A DNA stretch of 64,000 nucleotides from Fulvia fulva (Eukaryota > Ascomycota > Dothideomycetes > Mycosphaerellales > Mycosphaerellaceae), in assembly GCF_020509005.1 (NCBI RefSeq), contig NC_063020.1:2356001-2420000 (forward strand), read 5' to 3'. Made by a program: the position numbers and the translations under genes. Of this stretch, positions 40,703-54,304 are shown one piece after another; position 1 is the stretch's first letter; every line of letters begins with the position of its first letter. The notes below the pieces were generated by a model that saw only the letters and a list, made by a program, of their open reading frames with translations, did not search any database and was not told the origin of the DNA.

Positions 40703-43700
40703 GCGTTCGTAATTTCGGTCTAGCCGTCGGTCTATAGCTAAAAACTAGTCGAGAGGTTATACTTAATGCCTAGGATAGTATATAGACGCTTCTAGAAGTA
40801 CGAGATGAACTAGGAGCCTCTATTAGAGGTGATACTATCCGGGAGGCCTTAAAAGCGCTAGACGAATTCGTAGAACAAGCGAGTAGTCTCCTTTACGGTT
40901 ATACTCTAGTACGGGATTATATACCGGTCCTTAGAGTAACAGTCTACAATCACTAGAAGGGCCTTTACCTTCACGCCGCTAAAGGTCTTACCGTAAGGAA
41001 GATCGGTAATAAAGTCTATAGTAATATACTTCTACGGACGATTAGGAGCCGGGAGAGGGTATAAGAGACCGTAGGGGCGGTAGCGGTTAGCTTTAGCTCT
41101 TCGATAAGTAGCGTAGTTTAGTACGTAGCGGCGGACGTCCTTCTAGGAATACGGCTACTAGTAATACCTAGCGAGGAGCTTATAGGTCTTAGCTACGCCT
41201 AGGTGATCCCTAGAGGCGGAGTCGTAGACGACTTAAAGAATCTCAGCTCGGATATTAGAGCCTTCGGGCTACGGTACGTAAAGCTTCTTACAGAAGTAGA
41301 CGACACCTTCCTAGAGCTCGTACTTAGATAGCGAGAAGCCCGGGAATGTCCTCGCGCTAGATTTAAGGGCCTAAACTAACTCTTAGGCGTCTAGGTCGGT
41401 ATCGTACGCTGTTCGTACTCGTGCTATAATGCCCTTAGGTTACTCCTTATTATTAAACCCCTTAAAGTCTAATTCGGATGAGCCGTCGGTCGTTATTAAG
41501 CCCTCTTTATCGTCGTTCAAGTCCTTAGCGTCCGAGGCGTATTCTTTAGGCTTAGATTTATTATTACTCTCGTTAAGGTAGGTAGGAGCGAGCACGAGAG
41601 TAGTAAAGGAAGTAGTAAGCGTAGGCTAGCCGTTCGATAGGTACTCTCGAAGCTCGGAAGAGAGGTTATACTCTTTAATAACTTATTACTCTACGATTTG
41701 CTAGCCCCCTCTTCGATTAACTAGAGAGTTACTAGGGCGGCGGATAAGGGCGTCGGCTATCGAGTTGGCCTTACCGGGCGTGTACGAGATTATAAAGTTA
41801 AACTAGGAGAGGAACTCGCTCTAGCGGGCCTAGCGACGATTAAGTAGCTTGCTCTTTATAAAGTAGACGAGGTTCTTATAGTCGGAGCTTACTTAGACGG
41901 GTATAGTAGAGCCTTCGAGCTCGGGGCGCTACTCTTTAAAAGCTTTAACGATAGCGAGAAGCTCCTTATCGTAGATCTCGTAGTTATACTCCGTAGCGGT
42001 CATCTTCTTAGAGAGGAAGGCGATAGGTAGCTAGGGAGATTTAGGCGAGCGGCGTTATAGTAGGACACCGCCTACTACGCCGTCGGATACATTAGTCTCT
42101 ATACGGGTCTCTAGTTCGAAATCGAAGTGCTATAGAAGCGGGTTCTTAATAAACTTCGCTTTAAGTAAGTCAAAAGCCTCCTAGTATTCGTTAGTCTAGG
42201 CAAACTTCTTACCCTTACGCGTAAGCTTTATTAAAGGGCGTACTACGCCCGAGAATACATAGATAAAGCGGCGGTAGAAGTTAGTAAAGCCTAGGAAACC
42301 CTAGACCTCCTTAACGTTTATAGGAGCATCCTATTCGACGATAGCGTCGATCTTCTCTTAGTCTATCTTAATGCCGTCTACGGTAATGATTAAACTAAGA
42401 AACTTGACTTCGGTCTTCTTAAACTCGTACTTGTTAATATCGAGCTATAAGCCGGCGTCTACGAGCTTCTAAAGGACCTTATAGACGTGCTCGCGGTACT
42501 CCTCTTTAGTCTCGCTATAGACTAGGATGTCGTCGATGTAGGAAGTATAGAACTGATCGAGGAACTCCTAAAGGATGTTGTTAATAAAGTTCTAGAAGGT
42601 ACTAGGCCCGTTATAAACGCCGAAGGGCATAACGAGCGACTCGAATAGCCCGTAGCGAGTACGGAAGGCTATAAGATACTCGTGTCCTTCTACTATTTAT
42701 AACTTGTTAAACGTAGCGATAACATCGATCTTAGTAAAGTACTTGGCCTTAGAGAGGCGTTCGAGCGTCTCCTAAATTAACGGTATTAGGTAGCGGTTCT
42801 TCTTTATAATAGCGTTTAAGCCTCGGTAGTCTACGTAGAAGCGTAGGCTACCGCCGGGCTTCTTAATAAATATAACGGGACTACTAGCGCTAGAACGGCT
42901 CGCTCGAATAAACCCCTTCTTTAGGTTTTCTTCGAGGTATCTCTTAAGGACGATAAGCTCTTCTCGGGACATAGAATATAGCGGTCCGAACGGTGCCTCT
43001 ATACCTTCTTCTAGCTTAATCTTATAGTCGTAAGGGCGATAAGGAGGCAGCTCGTCTACGGCTTTAGTATCGAATACGTAGAGGATGTAGTGTGCCTAAG
43101 AAGGGACCTTCGTAGTAGGGTCGGTAGGTATACGCTTCTTATCGAGCTTTTCGAGGGCGATGTCGATATCGTAGAGAGAGGCGGCGAAGACTTAAGCTTT
43201 AGGCTACTTAGTAGTAGTAGTAAAGGTAGCGGCGTTTACCTAGAAGATCTTAGTATACTTAGGACCGCGCTAAGGCGGCGGAGAAGGCGGAGGCGCCGGA
43301 GGAGCTTCGGGAGGGAAACTGATAGTAAGGGAAGTCTAGTCGATAATAGGTTAGTATCGTTTAAACTAGAGGAGGCCGAGGATAAACTTCTAATACGGTA
43401 GGGACGTAAGGAAGCTAGTAATCGACATACGCTTTCCCCCGAGGGTAATTGACGTGTATATAATATAAGTAATCTTACTAGTAGTAGTCTCCGTGCCGTT
43501 AAAGAGTTCAAGGGTACGAGGGTACTTCAGTTCCTAGGGTTCGAGGTTAAGAGAGGTCGCGAGTTTATAGTCTATAAAAGACTCGCCTAGTACGCTAGTG
43601 TCTATAAGAGTAAGATTAGAAGAAGAGAGTTTCTTTAAGCCGATATTTATATTCGTAACGAACGGTTTATAAGCGTAGTCCTTACCCGTCTCGTCGTATA

Positions 43701-44996
43701 GGTCTAGCTATACTATATTAGTCCTTAACTTCTTTCCTCTCTTTACTTTCGGTAAACGTTATTCTTAGTCTTTACCGCGTCGATAAGGAAGACCTAGGCT
43801 TTTCCCTACTTAGCGGGAGTAGTAGGAGTAGGCTCGATAGCGCCGATAGCGCCGCGAACCGGGTTACGGGCGTTACGGGTAGCGAGCTACGGATAGTTAA
43901 CTACGATATAGCCTAGACCGCCGTAGTAGGTATAGAGTCCGGCCTAGCGACGGCGAAGCTTCTCTTCGGGAGTAAGCTTACCGTTAACGAGGCCCTAGAC
44001 TCGAGGGACGGCGGTACTAGCGCTAAGATCTATAGCATCACCTATAGAGACGGGAGGGAGAGCCGTAGGAGCAGCGGCGCCTAGTAGACTAGCGAAGTGG
44101 CTTCCGGGACTACGAGGCTAACGACCTTAAGAACGGGAAGTAAGGAGAGAGGCGGTATATTTTATATTAGAGTCGAGGCGCTAGTAGGTCTCGACGAGTT
44201 TACGGAAGCTTATAGTACCGACGTCCTTATCCTCGAGGGCTCGAAGAAGCTCTACTAATAAGCTACGGCGGAGAGTGCTCTTCTTAGTCTCTTCGTTATA
44301 GCCGGTAAACCTAATATCGCGGTTAAAGGCCGCGAGGTACTCGGCGAAGCTCTTATTCTTCTAGAGGAGGTTATAGATAGCGTTCTAGGCGGTAGCTCTA
44401 CGGTCTAGATCACTAAAGGCAGTACGGAGGTCCTATATTAAGGTGAGGACGTCCGGGCAGCCGATAGTCTACGTAGCGTTATTAATATAGTATTATACCT
44501 AAGCCGCGGCGTCTTCCCGAAGGAGGGAGAAGACGTACGTAACCTTATCCTTCTCTTACGGAAAGTGGTCGGCATTAGCTAATAGCTTAATAGTGAGCTA
44601 TGTCTTAAATACCTCGGACTTACTCTTATTACCGTCGAACTCGTCTAGGTTATTAACCTTCTTAGAGAAGTACTAGCGGCGGTTATCGTCGGCGTACGGT
44701 ACGAGGTTCTAGAAGGTATTTATAATACCCTAAAGGTATGTTACTTAGTTGTTTACTTACTCGACCTACTAGGCGGTCTCGCGGAGAGAGGAGACGGTGC
44801 GGTTAATAAGAGCGTAGGCGGTATCGGGGTTAGCGTTTACCTAGGTACCGAAGGTAGCGGCGTTTAAGAAGGGGATATTAGCCTACTTACTAAAGTGGAA
44901 TAGGGTGTCTTAGTTATCGAGGTTGACACCTTTATCGGTAGCGTAGTCACCTATAAGGATGACTCGAGTAGTTAATAGTTTGTTAGTCTTTCGTAA
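40703..44996 (-). pseudogene. Gypsy-1 gag-pol, main part, RIP-degraded
   Basis: The minus strand carries degraded gag (about 43900-44950), protease, RT (about 42450-43000), RNase H (about 41800-42300) and the integrase core (about 40703-41500). TAG/TAA codons replace Gln and Trp throughout. The region begins with the right TSD copy of Copia-1 (40703-40707) and ends at the right LTR. Frames such as 43090-43401 on the plus strand are by-products of the CpG-rich, CpA-poor composition. Confidence 0.8.
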
Positions 44997-45515
44997 TATT
45001 AGGGCGAGAGCCTAGCCTATAAGATATAAGAGTAAAAGCGAGAATGTAGGTACGAAGTGTAGATACAAAGGGTATAGTATAATTGCTACACAAAACGAAA
45101 GACAAAGAAAGTAAGAGAGGCCTAGGGAAGGCCGGATACTTATACGCGACCCTCGCTAGTACGTATCCCCGTATTAATAGGGCTAACCTATATAAAGCCG
45201 CGCTTAGTAGCTTTGCTTAAAACCTTATTCTAACCTGCCCTACGTTCCGAGTCTTCTACGTGCTTCTTCTAGGGTCTAGCGTAGTCGCGGGTGCTTGCGG
45301 GAGTATCGTAAGTTATATAGCTACGAGCCGAAGTGAATCTATTAAGGTTTAGTAGAGTAGTGAATTTAGAGGGCTAGGTCCCGTAGTAAATATTACGGGG
45401 TATATAATTCTTAGCGCTTATACACTAAGCTAGACTTTCACTTCTTAACGACTTCTAAGTACTCTAAGGCTCTTCTGTCCCTACCTTCTATATACTCTAT
45501 AGGGAGACTATAACA
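44997..45515 (-). repeat. Gypsy-1 right LTR (5' LTR of the minus-strand element)
   Basis: 519 bp, the same length as the left LTR, ending in CTATAACA, so on the minus strand it begins TGTTATAG, a proper TG terminus. The TSD AGTGT follows at 45516-45520. Confidence 0.88.
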
Positions 45516-45520
45516 AGTGT

Positions 45521-48500
45521 TAAGGAGCGTAATTAGGCGGTACGACTTTACCTACGTATAGTCTTCCTTTTACGGCTTACGTAGGACTACTATTGTCGAT
45601 TGTTTAAATACTATTAGGTAGTATCCGGTCTATAGGTAGGCGTTAAAGATCGCTACGACTACTAGGGCTAGTTGAGCTCTACACTTCTTTAGTAGCTCGT
45701 TTAGGATCCTGTCCGGCCCTAGGGCTTTCTTCGCCGGTAACTTCCTAAGTATAGCGGTAACTTCTCCCTCGGACACCTCCTATTAGACCGCGATACTAGG
45801 GGCTAGAGGAGTAGAGCTGTTTATGTCGCTTAGATTAGCCTCGACTAGGGGCGGGAAGAACTTACTAGCTAGTAGACGCGCCTTAGCCTCGGGGTCGCTA
45901 ACCGGGCTACTAGGCGATTATAGCGCTAGGATAGAGAAGGAGGGGCCCTATATAGGGTCCTGTCGGGCCCATTTCGCTAGCTTCTACATCCTCGCTAGCT
46001 TACCGGTAATTTCTTCTACTATAGCCCTCTAGCCGACTGCTTTCTCCCTCTATATTATAGCTTTCTTCTGTTAGTATGCCTCCCTATATACGTTCTAGGC
46101 CTCCTCGCTATAGCTGCTCGTCTATACCCGGCGGGCTCTCCTAGCTTCTCTTACTACCGTAGTACACTTCGGGGTCTAGTATAGTTTAGACTATATTGTT
46201 AGTTAGGTAAGCGGAACGTAAAGTAAGGTCGCTTTTCTTATTTCGTCTATTAACCCTTAGACTACCTCGTCTATCTCGTCTTTACTATTGTATTGCTACT
46301 ACGCAATCTAGACTAGCCTCTCGGAGTTACCGAGGTACGCCTAGATGTTAGCCTAGTAGGCCTTTCTCTAGTTTAGCTTAGGGGTTCTCGCTAGTATACG
46401 TTATATCTATATCGTAATAGAGGTCCTAACTAGTATATAGTCTAACGACGCCTCGAGTTCATATTCGATCCTATAGTAGGTTACCGTATAGTAGTAGCTA
46501 TCTAAGATCTAGGAGAGGCCGATCGTGCCTTAGAGTCCCCCTCTCTTCTAGGTGCCTAGGTCCTTCGGGGTATTAAGGGCAATTACGTTACTCGCTATCA
46601 AGTCGAGTACTTCGTCGGCTATAGGGTACGGCTATATAAGGCTTTCCTAGGAAGGGTAGTATATATTAAAGTCTCCTACTACGATGTAGTACCCTTGTCT
46701 CTTAAGCGCACTGTCTAGGTGTCTATAGACCCCTAGGTCGCGGCTAGACCTCGAGGCTAGCGGTTGTATATATAGGTTATGTATCTAGGTGCTACCTACG
46801 TAGAGGGAGGTAATATCACCCCCGCCTTCTTCGTCTACGTAGTACACTACCTCCTAGTCGGATTCTAGTATGTCCTTGCTAATATAGAAGCACGTACGGG
46901 GTCTACCGTCGCCTCGTAGGTATATTGTATAGCCTAGTGACTTATAGGTCGTTAGTCTCTTATAGTACGGGTTAATCTATAGCTCCTAGATTACTAGAAC
47001 GTAGTGGACGTACGGGTCCGCCTCGTATAGGAAATAGTTCTAGACTATATCCTTACTATAGTTGACGTTATACTAGATAATACTAAGCGTATCGAGGCTA
47101 GTTATCGTTATTAACGATCATTTCCTCTATAATGTCCTATGTCCTACTACCTAGTACGTCCTACTCTACGCCTATCGGTTATATACTAAAGGAGAGCCGG
47201 GCCTAGTTAGATTTCCTCGCCGTAGCTAGTAGAATACGTGGCCTCCCGTACGCCCTAGGTTACGTATCCTTTATATTATTCTCGGCCCTAGAGCGCTTAT
47301 ACCTAACCGCCGCTAGCTAGTTCCGGTATAGACTAGCCTTACGGTTACCGTAGAATCTTAGGGCGACGGTTCTATTTGTGATTGCCTTGTTTTTCGCTAG
47401 TTTCCGCTATAGGCATTCCGCGCTATACGATAGGTAGTGCCCCGGACAGTTCGCGTACCGTCTCGTAGCCAATATATAGTCCCTAGATATATAGTCTCCT
47501 ATATAGTTCGAGTAGGCCTACTTGTTTATACACGTGTAGGTTTGGTGTCTATACTATTAGCATTTGAAGTATTAGAGGACACGAAAGGATAAGGAGTGCT
47601 TTTCTACTATCTTAAGGCTATATTGCTAGATTAGGCCTTGTTCTATCGCTAGATCCGCCGCTTTTACGTCTTATAGCTATACTATTAGCGCCGAGGCCTT
47701 CTTACCTTCTAGCCATTTCCTATAGAGCTAAGTCGCCTTCTAGATTAGAGAGTTTAGGGTAACCGGGTTGTCCTCTTAGAGAGCACGTAGGTAACCTTAG
47801 TTAGTTAGGTCGAACTCCTTAGGCATATCGTAGACTAGGATCGTAAATTACTTCGTTACGACCTTCGCTAATACCGTAACCTTAGATGCCTACTATAGCT
47901 ATACCTCTAGGTGCCTCCTAGTAGTAGTAGAGCTAGTATAGATCTATAGAGTGCCGTTAGACTATTAGTTCACTACGACTACCCCTAGTTAGTTAATTCG
48001 TTAGGCGAGCTCCTTGTTCGATAGCTTCGTAACTTCGGCCTAGTCTTCCTTTACTATAATGCGGATCGTAACTATATCGTACGTTAGGCGGGGGCCTAGT
48101 ATCGATGCCGCGACCGATACCTAGCTATAGGGGTGTTAATTCCGGGTGGCCTTACTAATTGCCTAGGACGTCGTCCTTATTTCTTATTACCCTCGGTAAT
48201 ACGACAGTATAAGCGCCGTACGTAGCTAAGTGATCATTACCTATAGAGACCGGTATAGGAGCTAATTATTACTTTCTATACTTTTTACGTCCTCTATAAG
48301 TTACTACTAGTTGTCTTAGGGGAGCTTTGCCTATAGAGCCGTATACGCCGTTAGTACCGTAGCCTAGGCTACTATTGCCTAGGAGTTGCCTAATGTAGCT
48401 AGGCACCTCCGCGGCGTTTAGAGCTAAAGAAATAGGGTAAAGAGAACTTTAAGCTATCTTAATTAAATAAGGTAGAACTCCCTTAATTCTAGGGGTAGTA

Positions 48501-48591
48501 GCCTACTTTATAGATCGTTAGAACAGCCTTAATAAGGGCTTTCGAATATGTCGTGTTTAGTAATCGGCAAGATATATAGTCTCTCTACGGT
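45521..48591 (-). mobile_element. LINE-A, 5' part, RIP-degraded
   Basis: Continues the minus-strand LINE after Gypsy-1. Next to the junction the minus strand reads the RT segment 'KSYRLITLLNT', which joins the other side ('LRKTLKKLV') in frame once Gypsy-1 and one TSD copy are removed. Further right are an APE-type endonuclease ('GGGDITSLYVG', 'VVGDFNIYYPS' near 46640-46860) and, from about 47150, a degraded ORF1. It ends at 48591 against the right copy of the pogo target site. Confidence 0.78.
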
Positions 48592-48607
48592 TAGCTATTA
48601 GATATAG
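48592..48607. repeat. Right copy of the LINE-A target-site duplication
   Basis: TAGCTATTAGATATAG, identical to 32205-32220. Confidence 0.8.
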
Positions 48608-48942
48608 GTTGCTATTTACCTTTAAAGAAGGTATACGGTACTTAGCTCTCGGGCTTAGTACGCTAGCGTATTACTTATATCGACAAAGTAGAGTTCCTAC
48701 GCGCCTTCCGGGTAGCCTATAACGCTATATTTAGATAGAAGAACATCCTATCGAGCTTTAGAGGCGCTAGTTTAGTTCTATTCAATCTATAGGTAGTAAT
48801 AGACAAGCTTAATATTAAGCTACGTACGCTAACCTCTCTAGCTCCGGACTCTACCCCTTAGGAGTCGAAGACACTACGAACTATAAAAGAATTCATAATC
48901 TCGAGTACAGATTCTCGGAGTGACGCTATATCTAAGTAGATC
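48608..48942 (+). mobile_element. Fot1/pogo-like transposon, right part (transposase C-terminus), RIP-degraded
   Basis: The plus strand continues the transposase: 'GCYLPLKK', then 'YIDKVEFLRAFRVAYNAIF', 'NILSSFRGA' and 'VIDKLNIKLRT', the C-terminal pattern of Fot1-like transposases. It is cut at about 48942 by the 5' end of LINE-B; the right terminal repeat was not found. Confidence 0.72.
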
Positions 48943-51900
48943 GACGAGGACCATTTAATCGACAGCCCTTATTAAGACGAGCAATCTACTTAAGTAGTAG
49001 CGACCCGCCTACGCTAGCGGCGGCGTAATCGTAGTATAAAAAACCCTAAAACCGAGGCCCCTTTCCCCTAAAGGCAGACCCTAGAATTGCGGAGTTACGG
49101 AGGACAACTACCTAATTAGGAAGCGCGACCCCGAATAGTAGCGAAGGATAGTAACTAACGAGAGCTATAGCCTTACGAACATTCTATACTAAGAGTTAAA
49201 CCGGGGAACAAACTAAGAAAAAACCTAGGACATAAGCTAAGGCCTACTATATAGAAAGTAGAGGCTAACGACAAACAATATAGCGTAGACAACCCTATAT
49301 ACGGAGGCGGAAAACTTACTAGGGGATGACGAATACCTAGCCTAGGTATATAAGAACACTATAGTATAGCTACTAGGAGCGCTAAAAGCGCTATTATACT
49401 AAATCCCGAAGACAATCTAACAAGTAATATAGAAGGTAGCCTAGAAACCAACTATATAGGCAATAGTAGTAGTAGTTAAGAATTAACTACCTCCGAAGGC
49501 AAGTAAGGCGGTACGCCTATATATTACTAATCCGGCGGAGAAACAAGAAATCGTAGCCCTAATAAGTAAGGAGATTGTCGACAGAATCGGCTAAAAGGAG
49601 GTAGTTAGGACGAGGGTAGAGGCAATAGGCGTAGTAAGACTCTTTACCGTATAAGAGTCTAATAGACAAAAGCTAGAGACCTATAAGGAGTGGACTACTA
49701 AAGTCGCGAAGTCGGTACGAGTCTCCTACTAATAGTATACCGTTATCGCCTACCGGGTCCCTAGGACATTTAAGGTCGAAGACCTTCCCTACCTCTAAGT
49801 ATAGAACTAGAACACCTCCCTAGGAGTACGACTAACGAAGGCGGTATAGCTATATAAGACAGTAGACCGAGAAAAGACCTATTTATTGCTTATTATCTTC
49901 GTAGAGACAGCGGAACAAGCTAACTAGATACTAGACAATAGGCTATTCTAGAACTACGAGAGAATGGACACGGAGATCTATTAGAGTAGCTATAGGGTAC
50001 TATAATGCTTCCAATACTAATAGTACGGTCATATAGCCCTAAAATACGGGGAGAAGACCCTAAGGTGTCCTTACTACGTAGGCCTATACTAGGGAAGGGA
50101 ATGCCTAAAAAGGAGAGTAGGTACGTATACTACGGTAGAAGGCACCTAGCGTATTTTAGCTAATGCCTAGCTAGAATAGTAGTATAAGAACGAGCGAGAT
50201 AAGCAAGGATCTCTATACTAGCTAGGTACCCCTAACGATAGTAAGAGGGACCTACCGTATATAAGGGCTTCGAGCCGAGTAAAAGGAAGAGGGTAGAAGA
50301 GACGAACAAGGGAACCTAACCGCAAACGTATCTACCTCCCGGTAGGCCTCGACACCTTAACCGGGCTACTAACGAACTAGGCTAAATACGAATCTTTAGG
50401 GCGCCCTAGCGGCCCTAGGGCTAGCCGGATAGCGAGATATAGGCTTAGGAGACATAGTAGGTCAGCACGGAAATAGACCTTACGGATAACGAATAATACT
50501 ATACGACGACATTACTATCGTATAGTACAACGTAAACAAAAGTAGGGACAAGGTCTAGCGCCACTTTCTATAAGAGCTAGACCCGCTACGGTACTACGTT
50601 ATTACGGTATAGGAACTATAGATCAACCCCTACGTAGGACTCCTAGCCACTTATAATAACCGGAGATACTATACCGTAATCGCGGGCTAACTAGGCGTTA
50701 TCCCGAGGACATATATATACGTAAGTAAGACTATAGACCTTGAGTCGTAGAAGGTTATACTACCGTAGTAGGGTAACCTAGGAGACATAATATCAATCTA
50801 GATCGACACGACATAAGGCCCTATCTAGATCTATAACGTTTATAACCCGCTACCGCGGGGTCGGACGAGTAGGGAACTAGGAACCCTCGCCTACCTAGAG
50901 CGGACCCTAAGCTAAGACATAAAGCAAGTACTCCTCGGCGACTTTAACCTCTACTACCTATAGTAGGGACTCGAATTCACTCCCCCGTACGCGTTTCTAG
51001 GGGGGAACCTACTAGATATAACCGTACGCTACGGAATGGCCTTAGTAATACTAAAGGGAATAGAGACATAGAAGGCCCGTACTAGTATAAGTACGATCGA
51101 CCTATACTTTCTATTATAAGAACTTAAAGAGAGACTAGTCTAATACCGACCGAACTACGCGCTAGAAGCCTCCTTAGACTATATCCCTATCTAAACGACG
51201 CTAGGGGTAAAGGCGATAGAGGAGCTAGTAAACGAATTACGCCGTAACTAGAAGAAGGCACGCTAGGACGATATAAGAGGCTTCCTAATAGCGAACCTAC
51301 TATAGCATAGAGAACTCGAGACGACAGCTTAGCTAGATCAAGTAGCGGAACAGATTACCTCGGTTATATAGTAAGTAGCGGAACAATACACGCCGTTACT
51401 CCGGCCCTTAACGTAGTAGAAGGCCTTCTAGACCCCTAAATGCTCTACGAAGGTAAGGGAGGCTAGAAGGGCAAGGCGATAGTAGACGAAGGAGCACACC
51501 TAAGAGACGTAGGAGCAATACTGTTACGCGATATAAGAGAAGAAGGCATAGATAAGACGCGATAAGCTATAGGACTAGAGAGCGACGATCGGGCTCGTTA
51601 TAGAAAACCCGGAATAGATATAGAGACTTACTAAATAGGTACGACTACCTAAAGAGTAACAAGCCCCTTACTTCCCCCTAATCGTAGACCGCGAAGGGAT
51701 TGCCTAGGCTACGCCCCGGGGCAAGGCAAAAGCGTTAGCCGACTATTTCTTTTCGACGTAAGTAGAGGTAGACCTTACGGACATCGACCCGAGTATATAC
51801 CCGGAACCCCTAGACATAGATTAGGCGGTTAGCTCTAATATAGTAAAAGGAGTTATAAGTAAGCTAAAAGGACGGAAAGCCCTAGGCCTAGATAGGATAC

Positions 51901-54053
51901 TAAACGTACTACTAAAAGAGTATAGAGAAGAGATCGCGCCGAGCCTTATAAACCTATTTACCGCGTGCCTACGGCTAGGGTATCACCCGAAGCCGTATAG
52001 AGAGTCTATAACAGTAGTGCTACGTAAGCTATAGAAGGAAGACTATACTTAGCCTAAGTCGTATAGGCTAATCGTACTTCTAAATACGATAGGGAAGGTT
52101 CTAGAGAAGATAGTAGCCTAGAGACTTACGTAGCTAGCCGAGGATAACTACGTACTCCTAGTAATATAGATAGGGGGAAGAAGCTAGCGATCGATACTAA
52201 TAGTAATAGAGCTAATTACGGAGTAAATTTAGACCCTCTAGTACTACGGTAGGAACCGAGCGGCGTCCTTACTATCCCTCGATATCGTAGAAGCCTTCGA
52301 TAACGTCTTATACTAAAGGCTAATATATATCCTATAATAGAAAGGCATTCCCTAGTAGGTAACGAAGTTTGTCTACTCCTTTCTCTAGGAACGGACAATA
52401 TACCTAGTCCTAGGGAGGTATATGTCTAACCTAGTAAAGGTAGAGGCTAGAATACCTTAGGGATCTACTCTCTCCTCTATCCTATTTCTAATATTTATGT
52501 CTAATCTAATCCCCCTACTTACCTCTCCGTAAACTTTAGTATCGGGATTCGTAGACGATATAAACATTCTAGCCTAGTTAGACTCGATAGAGGAGAAATA
52601 TCGCCTCCTTAAAGATAGGTATAAGAAATACGAGGAGTAGGTAAAGAAGTATAGTACCCGGTTCGCCCCTAAAAAGTACTAGCTTATATACTTTAGTAAA
52701 GCGAGAATATACTATAATATAAAGCCGGCGGTAAGAGTCTAAGGCTATAAGACTAAGCTATTAGTAGAGCTACGAGTACTAGGGATCTAGCTCGACCCGA
52801 AGCTAAGCTAGAACGTATAGATTAAGAAAGCCTAGAGTCGAGCGTAAGTTAATAAAGCCTCGATAAAGAGGCTTACGGCGTCTATATAGGGAGTAATATT
52901 CGATAAGGTAAGGGTAATATATAAGGCGATCGTTAGACTAGCTATGTTGTACGGGGCATAGATTTAGGGTATAGGAGGCGTAGGTAAGCAGATTTCGAAA
53001 CGGATAGAGCAACCCCTAACTAGGATATAGGTAGGTAACCTACGTAGAATACTAGGGGTATATAAGACAACGTTAATAAGTACGGTAGAAATAGAGATAG
53101 GAATACTACTAATCGGCTAATATATCTAGGGAATAAGAATTTAATACGCGGTAAAGACGACAGATTACCTAGTATAAACTACGATCTAGGAGGTAAAGAA
53201 TAAGATAGAAAGCCGCTACCGGAGAGGGGCCGGATATAGAATAAGCTAAAAAGAGGATGACCTTACTACCTTTACGGCCGTATAGATAAGTACCGAATAG
53301 CTAGTACGAAAAGAGGAGGAGCGTAGGACTTGCTAGGCCGGCGGGAGTAAGGCTAAGACCTAAAGTCTAGCGGAATAGATAGCGAGCTACCTATAGGAGT
53401 AGGACTAGAAAAGGAAGCCCCCTAAGACAATAGGCCCGATAGTACTCCGAGCTTTCTAGAGACACAATTACTAGCTATATAGGGACCTAATAAGGGCCGA
53501 AGTAAGTATAGCGATCCAAATCAGGTCCGAACATATTAGACTAAGGGCCTAGCTATTTAGGAGACGCGTACTAGATATCTAAAGCCTAGCCTACTAGTAT
53601 AGCTACCTATTATAAAACCTAGAATATATACTACTATAATGCCCGTAGTAGGCGAGTAGTAGGGGAAATTAGAGGCACTAAGCGGGAAGGAGAGACTATG
53701 AGTCAATTATTAGGAACAAAGGTAACATTCGCCGAATCTCTCGGTAGATAATATAGTAGGGATACCTCTAGTAGTTTAGCCTCGCTAGCGAGACGGAGGA
53801 GTAGATAGATAAGAGGCGGAAGCTAGGGGGGTTATAGATAGGGTAGTTATTAGGGCAGGCCTATAACACTAGCGTACCCTTAATAAGGGAAATCTAAGAC
53901 GATAACGAGGGAGAAAAGATAGGCGGGAAGGAGGAGGGGTTTTTACTAATACGGTTTCCCCTCTATATATACGAAATAAGATAGTATAGCTATATAGGCT
54001 AAAGGGCACTATAATAGCTTAATGAAATATCTATCTATCTATCTATCTATCTA
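48943..54053 (+). mobile_element. LINE-B, RIP-saturated copy of the LINE-C family
   Basis: Base for base it follows the intact LINE-C (55606-60710) over about 5.1 kb with almost no length change, differing mainly by CA-to-TA and TG-to-TA. For example GTTGCGG becomes GTTACGG and CTGCCCAATT becomes CTACCTAATT. Both ORFs are destroyed by TAG/TAA. It ends in an (ATCT)n tail at about 54030-54053. It lacks the first ~37 bp of LINE-C. Confidence 0.9.
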
Positions 54054-54066
54054 TATACTATTAAGA

Positions 54067-54293
54067 TGTAGCATCTTAAAGGGAGTCAATAATTAGGAAG
54101 TGATCTAGTAGCCTAAGGTATCTATAATAACTTAGCTTATAGGGAGATACCTTCTCTCCCCTTTAGCTTAGATAGACATCTAATATAATCAACATATTAG
54201 TTCCTAATATATTACTATATACTCGTACTATTAGTTAGTTAAAGATTGATCTCTTACTCTTCTCCGCTACTTTTAATCCGTACCTATTTAATA
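54067..54293 (+). repeat. RIP-degraded LTR of a second Copia element (Copia-2), with primer-binding site
   Basis: The stretch ends CGTACCTATTTAATA followed by GGTTATAAGCC. In Copia-1 the same place reads CGTACCTGTTTAACA then GGTTATGAGCC, so this is an LTR end plus primer-binding site with CpA/TpG changed to TpA. The left end is a guess at the TGTAGC at 54067. The rest of Copia-2 is missing or displaced by Gypsy-2. Confidence 0.55.
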
Positions 54294-54304
54294 GGTTATA
54301 AGCC

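Larger units (their letters stand above)
33683..45515 (-). mobile_element. Gypsy-1 LTR retrotransposon (chromodomain type), RIP-saturated, interrupted by Copia-1
   Basis: A complete minus-strand Gypsy element: 519-bp LTRs at both ends, TSD AGTGT, and internal sequence in two pieces (34202-35163 and 40703-44996) around Copia-1. On the minus strand the order is gag near the right LTR, RT near 42450-43000 (a 67-residue open fragment at 42772-42972 with '[16 protein letters not shown]'), RNase H, integrase across the Copia-1 junction, and a chromodomain-like end near 34390-34530 ('EPNDIKGLPPIKYKVE'). CpA and TpG are nearly absent and stops occur every few codons, so no protein is made. The insert lies in the RT domain of LINE-A. 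Confidence 0.88.

Noticed and set aside
43090..43511. Open frames on both strands inside Gypsy-1
   Set aside because: Runs of Arg/Leu/Ser arise from CpG-rich, CpA-depleted DNA; they are short survivals between RIP stops.
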